The notes under the pieces were generated by a model. It saw only the letters and a program-made list of their open reading frames with translations, had not been told where the DNA came from and made no database searches. A stretch of DNA of 64,000 nt from Candidatus Burkholderia verschuerenii (GTDB lineage: Bacteria > Pseudomonadota > Gammaproteobacteria > Burkholderiales > Burkholderiaceae): the NCBI RefSeq assembly GCF_001189365.1, contig NZ_LFJJ01000001.1, positions 84,872 through 148,871 of the forward strand, in the 5' to 3' direction. Both the position numbers and the translations under genes were made by a program. Shown here piece by piece: positions 1-8,092 of the stretch (the first letter of the stretch is position 1; each line of letters starts with the position of its first letter).

Positions 1-103
1 ATACCTGCTTCGCCTGCTCGATTGCGCTTCGATGACGTGCAGATAGCCGGCGATCTTTAGAGATGCGCCAGACATAGATATGAGTATCGAGTAGGACACG
101 CAT
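1..103 (-). CDS. VapC-like PIN-domain toxin, N-terminal part (cut by window edge)
   Basis: The first 34 residues are visible and the gene runs off the left edge. The start MRVLLDTHIYVW, followed by a basic stretch, is the classic beginning of VapC-type PIN ribonucleases: the Asp in LLDTH is the first acidic metal ligand of the active site. VapC toxins cleave RNA and are held inactive by a cognate antitoxin encoded directly upstream, which fits the small gene that ends on this start codon. The other catalytic acids lie outside the window, so activity cannot be judged. Confidence 0.75.
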   Translation of the reverse strand, partial: MRVLLDTHIYVWRISKDRRLSARHRSAIEQAKQV

Positions 104-406
104 TATCGTTTCTCGAACAAGGCGTTGGTCTGTTCCGGGAAAGATCGGTCCGAAGAACTCTTCGATCATATCGTCGGGCATAGGCTTGACGACTTCATCG
201 TCGAGCGCGTCTTCGTCGGCGGGGTCCATGACAATGATCGAGCCACCTGCCCACTCGCCATTCTTGTCGACGATGTTGCCGATCGAACGTACTTTCAGCA
301 ATAGAACCGGTTGCTTTCCGCCGATGGCGACATCCTCGTCTTTCGCAACCATTTCGAGGATCTTCAACAGATCCCGCTGTGCTTCCTCAGGGCTAAAAAT
401 ATGCAC
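103..406 (-). pseudogene. VapB/Phd-like antitoxin, apparently frameshifted near its 3' end
   Basis: This is a small acidic protein of about 100 residues immediately upstream of the PIN toxin. A GTG start at 406 follows an in-frame stop. The N-terminal stretch EEAQRDLLKILEMVAKDED resembles the DNA-binding half of Phd/VapB-type antitoxins. As written, the frame has no stop and runs into the toxin. If one G is removed from the GGG at 137-139, the protein instead ends PEQTNALFEKR and its TAA overlaps the toxin ATG, the usual coupled layout. I therefore read it as a one-base insertion or sequencing error rather than a true fusion. The family assignment rests on context and general similarity only. 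Confidence 0.5.
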
Positions 407-516
407 AATTCATACGGATAACTAATAAGAACATCGATGCTATCCGAGCGCCGAAATCTCACCAATAAGCCGAATGGCCAATTCCACGCCCCTCACGCGA
501 AAATAGGAGCACTCTC

Positions 517-1065
517 ATGCCGACCGAATCTCCACCTGGCGAACTGGGTGCGCTCGCACCGTCCTTTTCTCTGAACGCGACCGATGGCAACACCTACACG
601 CTCGACGATCTCAAAGGCCCACGCGGATTGGTCATCGTGTTCATGTGCAACCACTGTCCGTATGTGAAAACCGCATTGCCCGGCCTGATTCGCGACGCGC
701 GTCATCTGCGCGAGTTCGGCATCAACGTGGCAGGCATCAATTCGAACGACGGCAGGGTCTACACCGACGACGCCTTCGAGCACATGATCACGCTCGCGCA
801 AGAATACGCGTTGCCGTTTCCCTATCTGCACGATGAAACGCAATCGGTCGCGCGCGATTACGGCGCGGTATGCACGCCGGAATGCTTCGGCTTCGACGGG
901 GATATGCGATTGAAGTATCGCAGACGAATCGACGCGTCGCGCAAGGAAGCATTACCGGACGCGCATCGCGATCTGCTCGAAGCGATGCGCGCAATCGCGG
1001 AACACGGAGACGCACCCGGTGAACAATATCCGGCGCTGGGATGCTCTATCAAGTGGACGGTTTAA
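517..1065 (+). CDS. Thioredoxin-fold (AhpC/TSA-like) redox protein
   Basis: A 182-residue cytosolic protein with no signal peptide. Its core VFMCNHCPYVK carries a CxxC pair (Cys44, Cys47) in the place of the active site of the thioredoxin-family proteins annotated as redoxin-domain proteins. It presumably reduces disulfides or peroxides, but the substrate is unknown. A good ribosome site (AGGAG, 506-510) precedes the ATG. It converges with the DUF6513 gene, and the two stop codons overlap by four bases. It is not obviously part of the one-carbon operon. Confidence 0.8.
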   Translation: MPTESPPGELGALAPSFSLNATDGNTYTLDDLKGPRGLVIVFMCNHCPYVKTALPGLIRDARHLREFGINVAGINSNDGRVYTDDAFEHMITLAQEYALPFPYLHDETQSVARDYGAVCTPECFGFDGDMRLKYRRRIDASRKEALPDAHRDLLEAMRAIAEHGDAPGEQYPALGCSIKWTV

Positions 1066-2462
1066 GCCTTCTTTTTCGTGGTCCCTGGCGCGTGCCACGC
1101 GCTCAGATCTTCTTCCGTGCGATCGACCGCGCATCCCCAGTCCAGCGCCTGATCCTGATCGAAACGCTTGCCCAGTTGCCACGCGATTTCCGCGCGCGCT
1201 AGTTGCACGCCGAGATAAAACGCATGACCGCCGTCGTTCTCGACTGCGAGTTTTGGGTAGAGCGCGAACGGATCGTTCTCGACATGATGTCCGTCGCGGT
1301 TATAGACGTGAATGCCATCGGCGGATACCTGCACGCGAAAATTCGGATCGCGCACGGCATCGGCGAATGCGGCGATTTCGTTTGCATCGTAGGGAAATGG
1401 GCGCTTCGCATGCAAGGCCGACAAATCCCCGCTGATTCCCTTCGGCAACGTCTGCGTCTCGCGCGATGCGTGCATGATGCGTCGCGCGACATCGGCTTCA
1501 CGCACGGCGCGCCGCGCATGCAGGCTGACCGATGTCGTCAGCACAGCCGCGATGCGCAACTCCGCCGCCATGCCGAACAGCACCGCGTTGATGCCGGTGG
1601 TGTCCGCTTCGGTCAACTCCGTCACATTGCCGATGCCCATCATGATCGGCACGTTCTCGTAGCGCTCGCGCAAGGACACATATCGCGCGATGGATTTCGC
1701 GAGCCCGAATGGAATCGGATCAAGAATCGGATCGGCGAGGAAAGGGCGATTGCGCCGCGTCATTGCTTCGATCGCTTCATCGAGCGATGCGACATCGGAG
1801 GGCTCGCGTGGCACGAGTATTGGAGTCGATGCTATTTCATTTGCAATCCATAATGTATCGAAGTTGAGGCTCATCACGTAGTCCGCGCCGGCGCGGCCGC
1901 CGCGCCCGAGTTCATCGTCGACCATTGAATCGACGCTGACGCGATAGCCTTGCTCTTTCAGCATCGCAACAGCGTCTTCCAGATGCGGAAACGGCGTTTC
2001 GGGCAAGCAGCCGATATCGATGACATCCGCGCCTTGCCGCCGATACTCGCGCGCACGCGTCGCGATGCCATCGAGGTCGAGACGCGGCGCATCGACGATC
2101 TCCGCGAAAATCTCCGTCTCGTAACGCGACAGATCGACATGACGCGCCGCGCGTCCGAAGAACTGCGGCAAGTCCTTGACTTCCTCGGGACCGCGTTCCA
2201 CCTTTACGCCGTAATGCGCGCTGAGCGCATCGAGATCGCCGCGACAACGACCGGGCACGATTATGCGACTCGTGCCTTCGCTCAAGGGCTGCGCGACGCG
2301 TCGACGAATCATGTCGGCGGTCATCAGCCCCGCCACTTGCAGACCGATCTCGCGCACTTCCCATGTGAACGGCTCTCGCTTGTCAGCGGGCGCGATGCTT
2401 TCGAGCACATGCAGCAAACTCGCTTGCGCAAGTCGTCCCGTCAGGAAGACGATGTGTTCCAT
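1062..2462 (-). CDS. DUF6513 / dihydropteroate synthase-like protein of H4MPT biosynthesis
   Basis: A 466-residue protein starting MEHIVFLTGRLA. It has an N-terminal domain of the DUF6513 type and a central TIM-barrel region resembling pterin-binding dihydropteroate synthase (for example GADVIDIGCLPETPFP around residue 160). Proteins of this type are found with the tetrahydromethanopterin genes of methylotrophic proteobacteria. The likely role is joining the pterin to the arylamine part of the cofactor, but this is inferred from family and neighbours. The gene overlaps the 3' end of the flavoprotein gene by 22 bases, so the two are translated from one message. It is intact. Confidence 0.8.
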   Translation of the reverse strand: MEHIVFLTGRLAQASLLHVLESIAPADKREPFTWEVREIGLQVAGLMTADMIRRRVAQPLSEGTSRIIVPGRCRGDLDALSAHYGVKVERGPEEVKDLPQFFGRAARHVDLSRYETEIFAEIVDAPRLDLDGIATRAREYRRQGADVIDIGCLPETPFPHLEDAVAMLKEQGYRVSVDSMVDDELGRGGRAGADYVMSLNFDTLWIANEIASTPILVPREPSDVASLDEAIEAMTRRNRPFLADPILDPIPFGLAKSIARYVSLRERYENVPIMMGIGNVTELTEADTTGINAVLFGMAAELRIAAVLTTSVSLHARRAVREADVARRIMHASRETQTLPKGISGDLSALHAKRPFPYDANEIAAFADAVRDPNFRVQVSADGIHVYNRDGHHVENDPFALYPKLAVENDGGHAFYLGVQLARAEIAWQLGKRFDQDQALDWGCAVDRTEEDLSAWHAPGTTKKKA

Positions 2463-3040
2463 GCGAGTTTCAATTCTTCGAGTCGTTGATCGAGTGCGGT
2501 CTTGAGATCGTCGAGCGTGCGCGCGACTTTTGTGTGCTCGAAACGCGCGAGGCGTTCGACGTTATCGAATTCGATTGCGCGAGGCCGCACTTCGACCCAT
2601 TCCTTCGGCGCTTGCGTGATGACGACCGGCGCGGTATCGCACGCGAACACGATGCTCGGCACGCACTGCTTGCCCGCTTGCGCGTACAGATTCGTGGGCA
2701 GCGTATCGGAGATACCGAATGCGCATTTGGCAACCGTATTGCTGGTCGCGGGCGCGATCACGACAGTGTGATATTCGCCGCTATAGAGCATGCCGACGGG
2801 CACGCTGCTCGCGCTGTTGTCGCGGATCACCTTGAAATGCTCGCGCAACTTCGGTACGGGCCATCCGTATAGCGGCAACACTTCTTCGCCCGCCGCCGAC
2901 AGAAACAGATCGACGCCGGGCAGACGCAATGCGAGATCGATCGACTCTTCGATCATATGGCCGGAGCCGCTCACGCACCACGCGAAGCGCGCGTCGGGCT
3001 TGAACTCGTCGAGCCGGCGGGCGGGCGTGGGTTCCGTCAT
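2441..3040 (-). CDS. Archaeal-type flavoprotein, dihydromethanopterin reductase-like (DmrB/AfpA)
   Basis: A 199-residue flavoprotein of the HFCD/AfpA type: CVSGSGHMIEES near the N-terminus is the FMN phosphate-binding turn, and VIAPATSNTVAKCAFGISD is the typical second half of the FMN site. Archaeal DmrB reduces dihydromethanopterin to the active tetrahydro form, and bacterial relatives sit in H4MPT gene clusters as here. The start overlaps the stop of the sigma-54 activator (ATGA) and the stop overlaps the DUF6513 start. The role as the final reductase of H4MPT synthesis is inferred from family and position. Confidence 0.8.
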   Translation of the reverse strand: MTEPTPARRLDEFKPDARFAWCVSGSGHMIEESIDLALRLPGVDLFLSAAGEEVLPLYGWPVPKLREHFKVIRDNSASSVPVGMLYSGEYHTVVIAPATSNTVAKCAFGISDTLPTNLYAQAGKQCVPSIVFACDTAPVVITQAPKEWVEVRPRAIEFDNVERLARFEHTKVARTLDDLKTALDQRLEELKLAWNTSSS

Positions 3041-5100
3041 GCGTCGGTCGGTGAAGTCGAATCGTGCGACAGGCGAATATGCAGCCGATGCATCTTGCGA
3101 TACAGCGTATTGCGGCTGATACCGAGCACCTTCGCGACATTGCTCACGTTCCAGCGATGCTCGTCCAGCAACAGCAACACGGTTTCGCGCTCCTTGACCT
3201 GAATCGCGTTGAGCGCGGACGTGTCCGCATCTTCGGCGAGATGCGGGACGGGCGCGGCAACGGGCGCACGCGTCGGCGTGATCTGCTGCGCGGGCGCTCC
3301 ATTGACGATCTCAGGCGGCAAATGCGCGCAACGAATCTCGGGTCCATCGCACAGGGCGATCGCCATTTGCAGCACATGACGCAACTGCCGGATATTGCCG
3401 GGCCACGCGTAGTTGAGCAGCGCTTGTCGTGCCTCCGCGCTCAATTCGGGCGGCTCTTCCGTTTCCGTTTCGAGGATATGGCCGATCAACGCGAGCGCAT
3501 CGGCACGTTCGCGCAACGGCGGCAGATTGATCTCGATACCGTTGAGTCGATAGTAAAGATCCTCGCGGAACATGCCGTTCTGCACGAGCTCGATGAGATT
3601 GCGGTGACTCGCGCTGATCAGTTGAAAGTCCACTTTTACCGTGGTTTCCGCACCGAGCGGCGTGACTTCATGTTCTTCCAGCACGCGCAGCAAACGCGCC
3701 TGCAACGTGAGCGGCATGTCGCCGATTTCATCGAGGAACAGCGTGCCGCCATTCGCCTGCACTATCTTGCCGCGACGTCCTTCGCGTTGTGCGCCTGTGA
3801 ACGCGCCCGCGCGATAACCGAACAATTCGCTCTCGATGAGATTCTCCGGCAGCGATGCGCAATTCACCGCGACGAACGCGCCGCCGTTGTTCGGACTGAT
3901 GCTATGCAGCGCATTCGCGAACACCTCTTTGCCGGTGCCGGTTTGTCCGCGCAGGATGATCGGAATCTTGCGCTGAATCACGCGCGCCGCGAGTTGAATC
4001 TGCGATGCCATGCGCGGATCGCCGAACTCGAGATGCGCGAGTTTGTCGAGCCGTCCCGTTCCCGTCGATGCACCGACTTCCTTGCGTATCGACGATTTCG
4101 CAGCCGTGCGCGGCGCGGTGACGGGCGCATTCGAGCGATCGTTGAGGAGGATGCGCGTGGCGCCGTTCGCACCTTCGCGCGGCGTCTGCGCGGTGAGGAA
4201 GAAGCGGCTGTTGGCCTTGGCGCTATACACCGTCACCGGATGGAACGAGCCGCGAATGCTGCGCGCGATCATGTCTTCGAGCGTCGCGTTGAAGGCTTCC
4301 TTGATGCGCTTGCCGCACAACTCGGCGGGCGATCGCAGATCGAGTTGAAACAGCGCGCTGCGGCTCGCGGCGAGCACGACGCCATCGTCGCTGACGGCGA
4401 GTTTGCCCGCGTGCAGCGTGCCGACGAACTCGGGGCGGCTGTGGAAGTGAATCATGTTGGCGTGGCGATAACGCGCATCGATCAGGCGGTTTTCGATCAT
4501 CTGACGCGACATGCCGACCAGCACCAGCGAATGCTGTTGCAGCAGCTTGGAACGGCTCGTCACGTCGAGCACGCCGACGACTTCGCCGCGTTCATCGAAG
4601 ATCGGCGCGGCGGAGCAGGTGAGCGACGTATAGCGCGGATAGAAATGCTCGTGCTGGCACACCGCGATACATTCGCGTTCGATGAGACACGTGCCCATGC
4701 CGTTGGTGCCGGCTTCGCGTTCGCTCCATAGCGCGCCGACGCGCAGACCATCGGCGGCGACGGCTTCGCCGAACGGCACCGACGACACTTGATGCACGAT
4801 AACGCCATCGGCATCGACGAGCACCACGGCGAGCTCGGGATCCGCGAGCTGCTGATACAGCGTGGTCATTTCGAGCTTCGAGCACGCGATGAGATCGGTC
4901 GCGGCTTCGCGACGCTCGGTGAGTTCGCGTTGCGTGAGCACGGGCGGCATCACGAAGCGCGCCGGATCGAGCTGAAACTCGGTCAGGCACCGCAGCCACG
5001 ACTGCGCGACGGAATCGCTGGCGCGCCGCGCGGCCAGCGGGTTATGCACGATATTCAGCACTTCCCGGACATGCGTATCTACGTCAGCAAGCGACGACAT
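3037..5100 (-). CDS. Sigma-54-dependent transcriptional activator (AcoR/GAF-AAA-Fis type)
   Basis: A 687-residue enhancer-binding protein. The N-terminal third looks like a GAF sensor domain. Then follows a full AAA+ domain with Walker A RGQTGTGKEVF, the sigma-54 contact loop GAFTGA and Walker B GGTLFLDEIGD, and finally a Fis-type helix-turn-helix (NVSNVAKVLGISRNTLYRK). It has no receiver domain, so it probably senses a small molecule, as AcoR does. The start at 5100 keeps the usual length; an upstream in-frame start adds 14 residues. It is translationally coupled to the flavoprotein gene (ATGA). Sigma-54-like promoters lie before fae, the RFAP synthase operon and xoxF, so these are its most likely targets (inference). 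Confidence 0.88.
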   Translation of the reverse strand: MSSLADVDTHVREVLNIVHNPLAARRASDSVAQSWLRCLTEFQLDPARFVMPPVLTQRELTERREAATDLIACSKLEMTTLYQQLADPELAVVLVDADGVIVHQVSSVPFGEAVAADGLRVGALWSEREAGTNGMGTCLIERECIAVCQHEHFYPRYTSLTCSAAPIFDERGEVVGVLDVTSRSKLLQQHSLVLVGMSRQMIENRLIDARYRHANMIHFHSRPEFVGTLHAGKLAVSDDGVVLAASRSALFQLDLRSPAELCGKRIKEAFNATLEDMIARSIRGSFHPVTVYSAKANSRFFLTAQTPREGANGATRILLNDRSNAPVTAPRTAAKSSIRKEVGASTGTGRLDKLAHLEFGDPRMASQIQLAARVIQRKIPIILRGQTGTGKEVFANALHSISPNNGGAFVAVNCASLPENLIESELFGYRAGAFTGAQREGRRGKIVQANGGTLFLDEIGDMPLTLQARLLRVLEEHEVTPLGAETTVKVDFQLISASHRNLIELVQNGMFREDLYYRLNGIEINLPPLRERADALALIGHILETETEEPPELSAEARQALLNYAWPGNIRQLRHVLQMAIALCDGPEIRCAHLPPEIVNGAPAQQITPTRAPVAAPVPHLAEDADTSALNAIQVKERETVLLLLDEHRWNVSNVAKVLGISRNTLYRKMHRLHIRLSHDSTSPTDA

Positions 5101-5497
5101 GAGGGCGTGTCTCCGAGGCGTGCGGGGCCGGCACGCGCGCATGACGCTGCCGCGCGACCCCTCTACGCCGAATCTGTTGTGTTATACGCTTAGCGCCGCG
5201 GCTCTCTCCATGCCTGTTTCTGTACTTCTTTTCGCTGCGGGTATTTCAACTACTCCGCGCGCGGGCGCCCCTCGTAGCCGGGCGGCCGACGCATCCAGCG
5301 ATTTGCGCGCTTGGAGCGATCTGGCCCGGTTCCAAAAATCCTACAACCTATGACGCGCCGGTTCAATAAGTAGTCGCATAGAGTACGCGCACTGCGCGCG
5401 CTTTTTGCTTGTATTGAGAGTTAGGTTTTAGGCTGACTAAGCGGTTTTTCTGCCGATTTGTCATTTAAATGCACCGTATTGATGCGTGGAGAACAGC
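5101..5497. other. Divergent intergenic region between the sigma-54 activator and folB
   Basis: About 400 bases without a credible gene; the short frames here carry no recognisable domain. It should hold the promoters of both flanking genes. I looked for a GG-N10-GC sigma-54 motif facing folB and found none that is convincing. An AT-rich stretch (about 5400-5470) just before folB is the best guess for its promoter. Confidence 0.4.
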
Positions 5498-5973
5498 ATG
5501 GGCCGGTTCGATCCTATTCGCGAAGTTTTTCCGAAAGTGTCGTATTCGGACGATGCTTCATCGATGGATATCGTCTATATCGAGGGTTTAACCGGGCAGA
5601 CGGTGATCGGGATCGATCAGAGCGAACTGCACGAGGCGCAGACTGTACGGCTTAGTCTTGCGATTGGGGTGCCTTCGTTGCGCGCATGTGTGAGTGATCG
5701 TATCGAGGATACGGTGAATTATGCTGCGGTGCGGGATGCGGTGCTTGGCTTGCTTTCTTCGCATGGCGTGCAGTTGCTGAGGTGCTTGCCGAGCAGATCG
5801 CTCAGTTGATTATCGCCGACTTCGGCGCTTCGTGGGTCAGGGTTTCGCTTTGCAAGCCGGCTAAGTTTGAGGATGTTGAGTCGGTTGGGGTTTTGATCGA
5901 GCGACGTTCGCGGAGTGTTCGCACGGGGGCTGTTGGGCTGGATTGGATGGGGAGGGGGTATTTGCCGTCTTAA
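5498..5973 (+). pseudogene. folB: FolB-like dihydroneopterin aldolase, frameshifted
   Basis: The N-terminal part (IVYIEGLTGQTVIGIDQSE, then DTVNYAAV) matches FolB-type dihydroneopterin aldolases, and the C-terminal part (IADFGASWVRVSLCKPAKF) continues the same fold in another frame. The break is near 5776. FolB splits dihydroneopterin to 6-hydroxymethyl-dihydropterin, the pterin precursor for folate and also for H4MPT. The start at 5498 has GGAG seven bases upstream; a GTG twelve bases earlier is less likely. It lies next to the repeat element and diverges from the H4MPT regulator. A second folB elsewhere in the genome could cover the loss. Confidence 0.75.
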
Positions 5974-6002
5974 GGTTCTTTTTCTGTTTTCTTTTTTGCT
6001 TA

Positions 6003-6892
6003 TTCAGTAGCCGCCTCCCCGGCGGAGGGGTTACTTTCTTTGCGGCGGCAAAGAAAGTAACCAAAGAAAGCCGCTGGCCGATCCTAAGCACCTTCTTGAG
6101 CGGCCGCGGCACAGTACTTTAGACTTGGCACAGCAGTAGCGAGTGTCCTCACGGTTTGTCCTGGCGCTGGTTCTCATGCGATCCGCGCTTTCTAGCCTGA
6201 CAAGGTAACGGTCCCCTTCGGCTTACTCCGGCCCGCTTACGCGGCCGGTTTAGGGCCTTGCAGGCAACCGGCAGATGATCAGTGAAACGGCCTCGCATGC
6301 GGGATCGTTTTAATCGCTATTCGGTCCTACCTTGGTTAGCGCTTCGACATAGGCATGCGCCACTGCACTGCACAGGGCGTGCGGCGTAGCTTAGGCGCAG
6401 GTTAGCGAGGCCAACAAAGATGCATGCACGCGTGGGGCTTGAGGCGTGAAGCGTGCTTCGAGCAAAGCAATGCAGCGGACCGTCGAAATAAAGGAAGCGC
6501 TGCGCGAGTCGCTCCCGCGCTGGCGCTGCGAGCGTATTTGAATTCGTAGAAGAGCTAACCGAGGTAGGGCCGAATAACGATAAACCCGATGCCGCGTGCG
6601 AGGTCGTTTCTTTAATTGCCTGCCGGTTGCTTATACGACCTTAAACCGGCCGCGCAGCGAAGCCGGAGTAACCCGAAGGGGACCGTTACCTTGTCAGGCT
6701 AGAAAGCGCGGATCGCATGGGAACCAGCGTCCGGACACACGGCGAGAACACTCGCTACTGCTGTGCCAAGTCTAAATTCCTGTGCCGGGGCCGCTCAAGA
6801 AGGTGCTTAGGATCGGACAAGCGGCTTTCTTTGGTTACTTTCTTTGCCGCCGCAAAGAAAGTAACCCCCCCGCCGGGGAGGCGGCTACTGAA
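6003..6892. repeat. Long palindromic repeat element, copy 1 (two ~340-bp inverted arms, 213-bp centre)
   Basis: The left arm 6003-6340 and right arm 6554-6892 are imperfect inverted copies. Both begin TTCAGTAGCCGCC at the outer edge, contain the short hairpin GTTACTTTCTTTGC / GCAAAGAAAGTAAC, then GATCCTAAGCACCTTCTTG, ACTTGGCACAGCAGTAGCG and AACGGTCCCCTTCGG, and end at GGTAGGGCCGAATAACG-like sequence inside. The centre (6341-6553) shares no obvious sequence with the centre of copy 2. No transposase or other credible gene is inside; the short reading frames in the arms are repeat-derived. The transcript would fold into a very long hairpin. No other copies of the arm are in this window besides 14157-15003. 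Confidence 0.9.
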
Positions 6893-6955
6893 CAAAAAGC
6901 CGCGAAAAGAGAACCATTTTCTAAGCCCCAATCACCAACGCTAACAACCAAAAAA

Positions 6956-7348
6956 TCACTTAGCCACACCAGCGCCAGCGCCTTGACCGATACCACAAGC
7001 CTTAAACGCATCCTTCTGCAAATCCCTAAACTTCTTAGTCTGCGCCTTAGCCCGATCGACACGAAACTCAGCCCCACCTTCCCCACCCAACGTAGCGTAC
7101 TTGGAAAAAGTGGACTGTTCGACAAAGTCGTCATAGGACAGTTTCTGAGCGATCTTGTCGATCGCACAAGAACACTTGTACACATTGACAAAATCGTGCC
7201 CGTTATCGTCCATACAGCCAAGCACATACTCGACGCGGCCCTGCGTCGGATAATCATGTGCGGCGCCGGAATCCGTCGCGCCGAACGCAAGGGGCGCCGC
7301 GAGCGAGAGGCAGGCGAACATCGTCAGCGCGCAACTACGTGGGGTCAT
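6956..7348 (-). CDS. Secreted small cysteine-containing protein linked to fae (unknown function)
   Basis: A 130-residue protein with a signal peptide (residues about 1-23, LTMFACLSLAAPLAFGA). The mature part has four cysteines, including a CxC in VYKCSCAIDKIAQKL, and ends in a small glycine/alanine-rich tail. It lies downstream of fae in the same direction with a 72-base gap that holds a hairpin. I do not recognise the family. The position between fae and the repeat element, export to the periplasm and paired cysteines would suit a metal- or redox-related helper of the periplasmic methanol oxidation system, but that is speculation. Confidence 0.65.
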   Translation of the reverse strand: MTPRSCALTMFACLSLAAPLAFGATDSGAAHDYPTQGRVEYVLGCMDDNGHDFVNVYKCSCAIDKIAQKLSYDDFVEQSTFSKYATLGGEGGAEFRVDRAKAQTKKFRDLQKDAFKACGIGQGAGAGVAK

Positions 7349-7385
7349 GCGTAGGCCTCGTCAAATCGTGAATGCGCTAAGGCTG

Positions 7386-7411
7386 ACGCCGGCGCGAAAA
7401 CACGCCGGCGT
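7386..7411 (-). terminator. GC-rich hairpin directly after fae
   Basis: ACGCCGGCG and CGCCGGCGT form a nine-base stem around an eight-base loop, ten bases after the fae stop. No T-run follows on the minus strand, so it is more likely an mRNA-stabilising or partial attenuating hairpin that lets fae be expressed above its downstream neighbour. Confidence 0.4.
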
Positions 7412-7420
7412 GGATACGGA

Positions 7421-7930
7421 TTACTTCGGCGAAAACGGATGCGCCATCGAACCCTTCTTCGATACTACATCCTTGGCGGAAGGATCGCCTGTCACCGCGC
7501 GTTGCAGCGCTTCCTTGGTCGCCTGATAGTTGTAGTCGTGGATCTTCTGATCGTCGTCGGCTTCCCAGTGGATGAACACGCCCACGCAGATAAACAGATC
7601 GTCGGCTTCGGCGGCGGGAATGACGCCGCTTTCCACGCTGTCGGCCACCGCCATCGCGACCGCACGTTGCGCCGGGCCGAACATCTGCACGGCCTGTTTG
7701 GCGCCCTTGATCGTGACCTTGTTGAAGAGGATCGTGTTCGGCTTCGTCATCAGATTCGGCGCGACCACGGCGAGCAGCGACGTGAAGCCATCCTTGTTGT
7801 TGGTGAGCGCATTGCAGAACGCGGTCTCGGCAGCGGAACCTCGCGGTCCGATGATCAAGTCGATGTGTGCGACCTCGTTGCCATCGCCGACTAGCGACTC
7901 GCCTACCAGGACGCGGTTGATGGTGGCCAT
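7421..7930 (-). CDS. fae: Formaldehyde-activating enzyme
   Basis: A 169-residue full-length Fae. It condenses formaldehyde with tetrahydromethanopterin to methylene-H4MPT in the cytoplasm. The N-terminal [19 protein letters not shown] carries the conserved catalytic histidine, and [18 protein letters not shown] and [13 protein letters not shown] are family signatures. The ATG at 7930 has a strong ribosome site (GGAGGAA). A sigma-54-like promoter lies about 126 bases upstream in the gap before the CitG-like gene, so fae probably has its own strong promoter as well as any read-through. Together with mtdB and mch it gives the core of the H4MPT formaldehyde oxidation path. Confidence 0.97.
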   Translation of the reverse strand: MATINRVLVGESLVGDGNEVAHIDLIIGPRGSAAETAFCNALTNNKDGFTSLLAVVAPNLMTKPNTILFNKVTIKGAKQAVQMFGPAQRAVAMAVADSVESGVIPAAEADDLFICVGVFIHWEADDDQKIHDYNYQATKEALQRAVTGDPSAKDVVSKKGSMAHPFSPK

Positions 7931-8055
7931 GCTGTTCCTCCAGTAATGTGGTCTAAGGGCAATCGACTTGGCTCTTCGCGGCGCGCGAGTCGCACGATGA
8001 TGCAGTGCACTCGACGCATAGCCACTCGAACGGGCCGCTGAAGCCCGAAAGCTCT

Positions 8056-8071
8056 AACATGTTCCGTGCCA
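8056..8071 (-). promoter_or_regulatory. Candidate sigma-54 promoter of fae
   Basis: The minus strand reads TGGCACG-GAAC-ATGTT against the consensus TGGCACG-N4-TTGCW. The -24 element is perfect and the -12 G is correctly spaced, while the -12 block is imperfect (ATGTT). It faces fae, giving a leader of about 115 bases. A sigma-54 activator is encoded 3 kb downstream. The same pattern GGCAyGGAAyATGyw recurs before xoxF. Confidence 0.6.
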
Positions 8072-8092
8072 ATTTTTAGCCCTGCGCGCGCG

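Noticed and set aside
3064..4731. Long plus-strand frame (555 codons) opposite the sigma-54 activator
   Set aside because: It is an antisense shadow of a GC-rich gene; composition is Arg/His-rich, with no domain, and the minus strand codes for a full activator.
6123..6138. TGGCACA-N4-TAGC sigma-54-like match in each arm of the repeat elements
   Set aside because: The motif points inward in all arms, away from genes, and is there because the arms are copies; it shows how easily 9-of-12 matches arise.
6717..6944. Small reading frames inside the repeat arms
   Set aside because: They are translations of the palindromic repeats, differ between arms and have no ribosome site or family.
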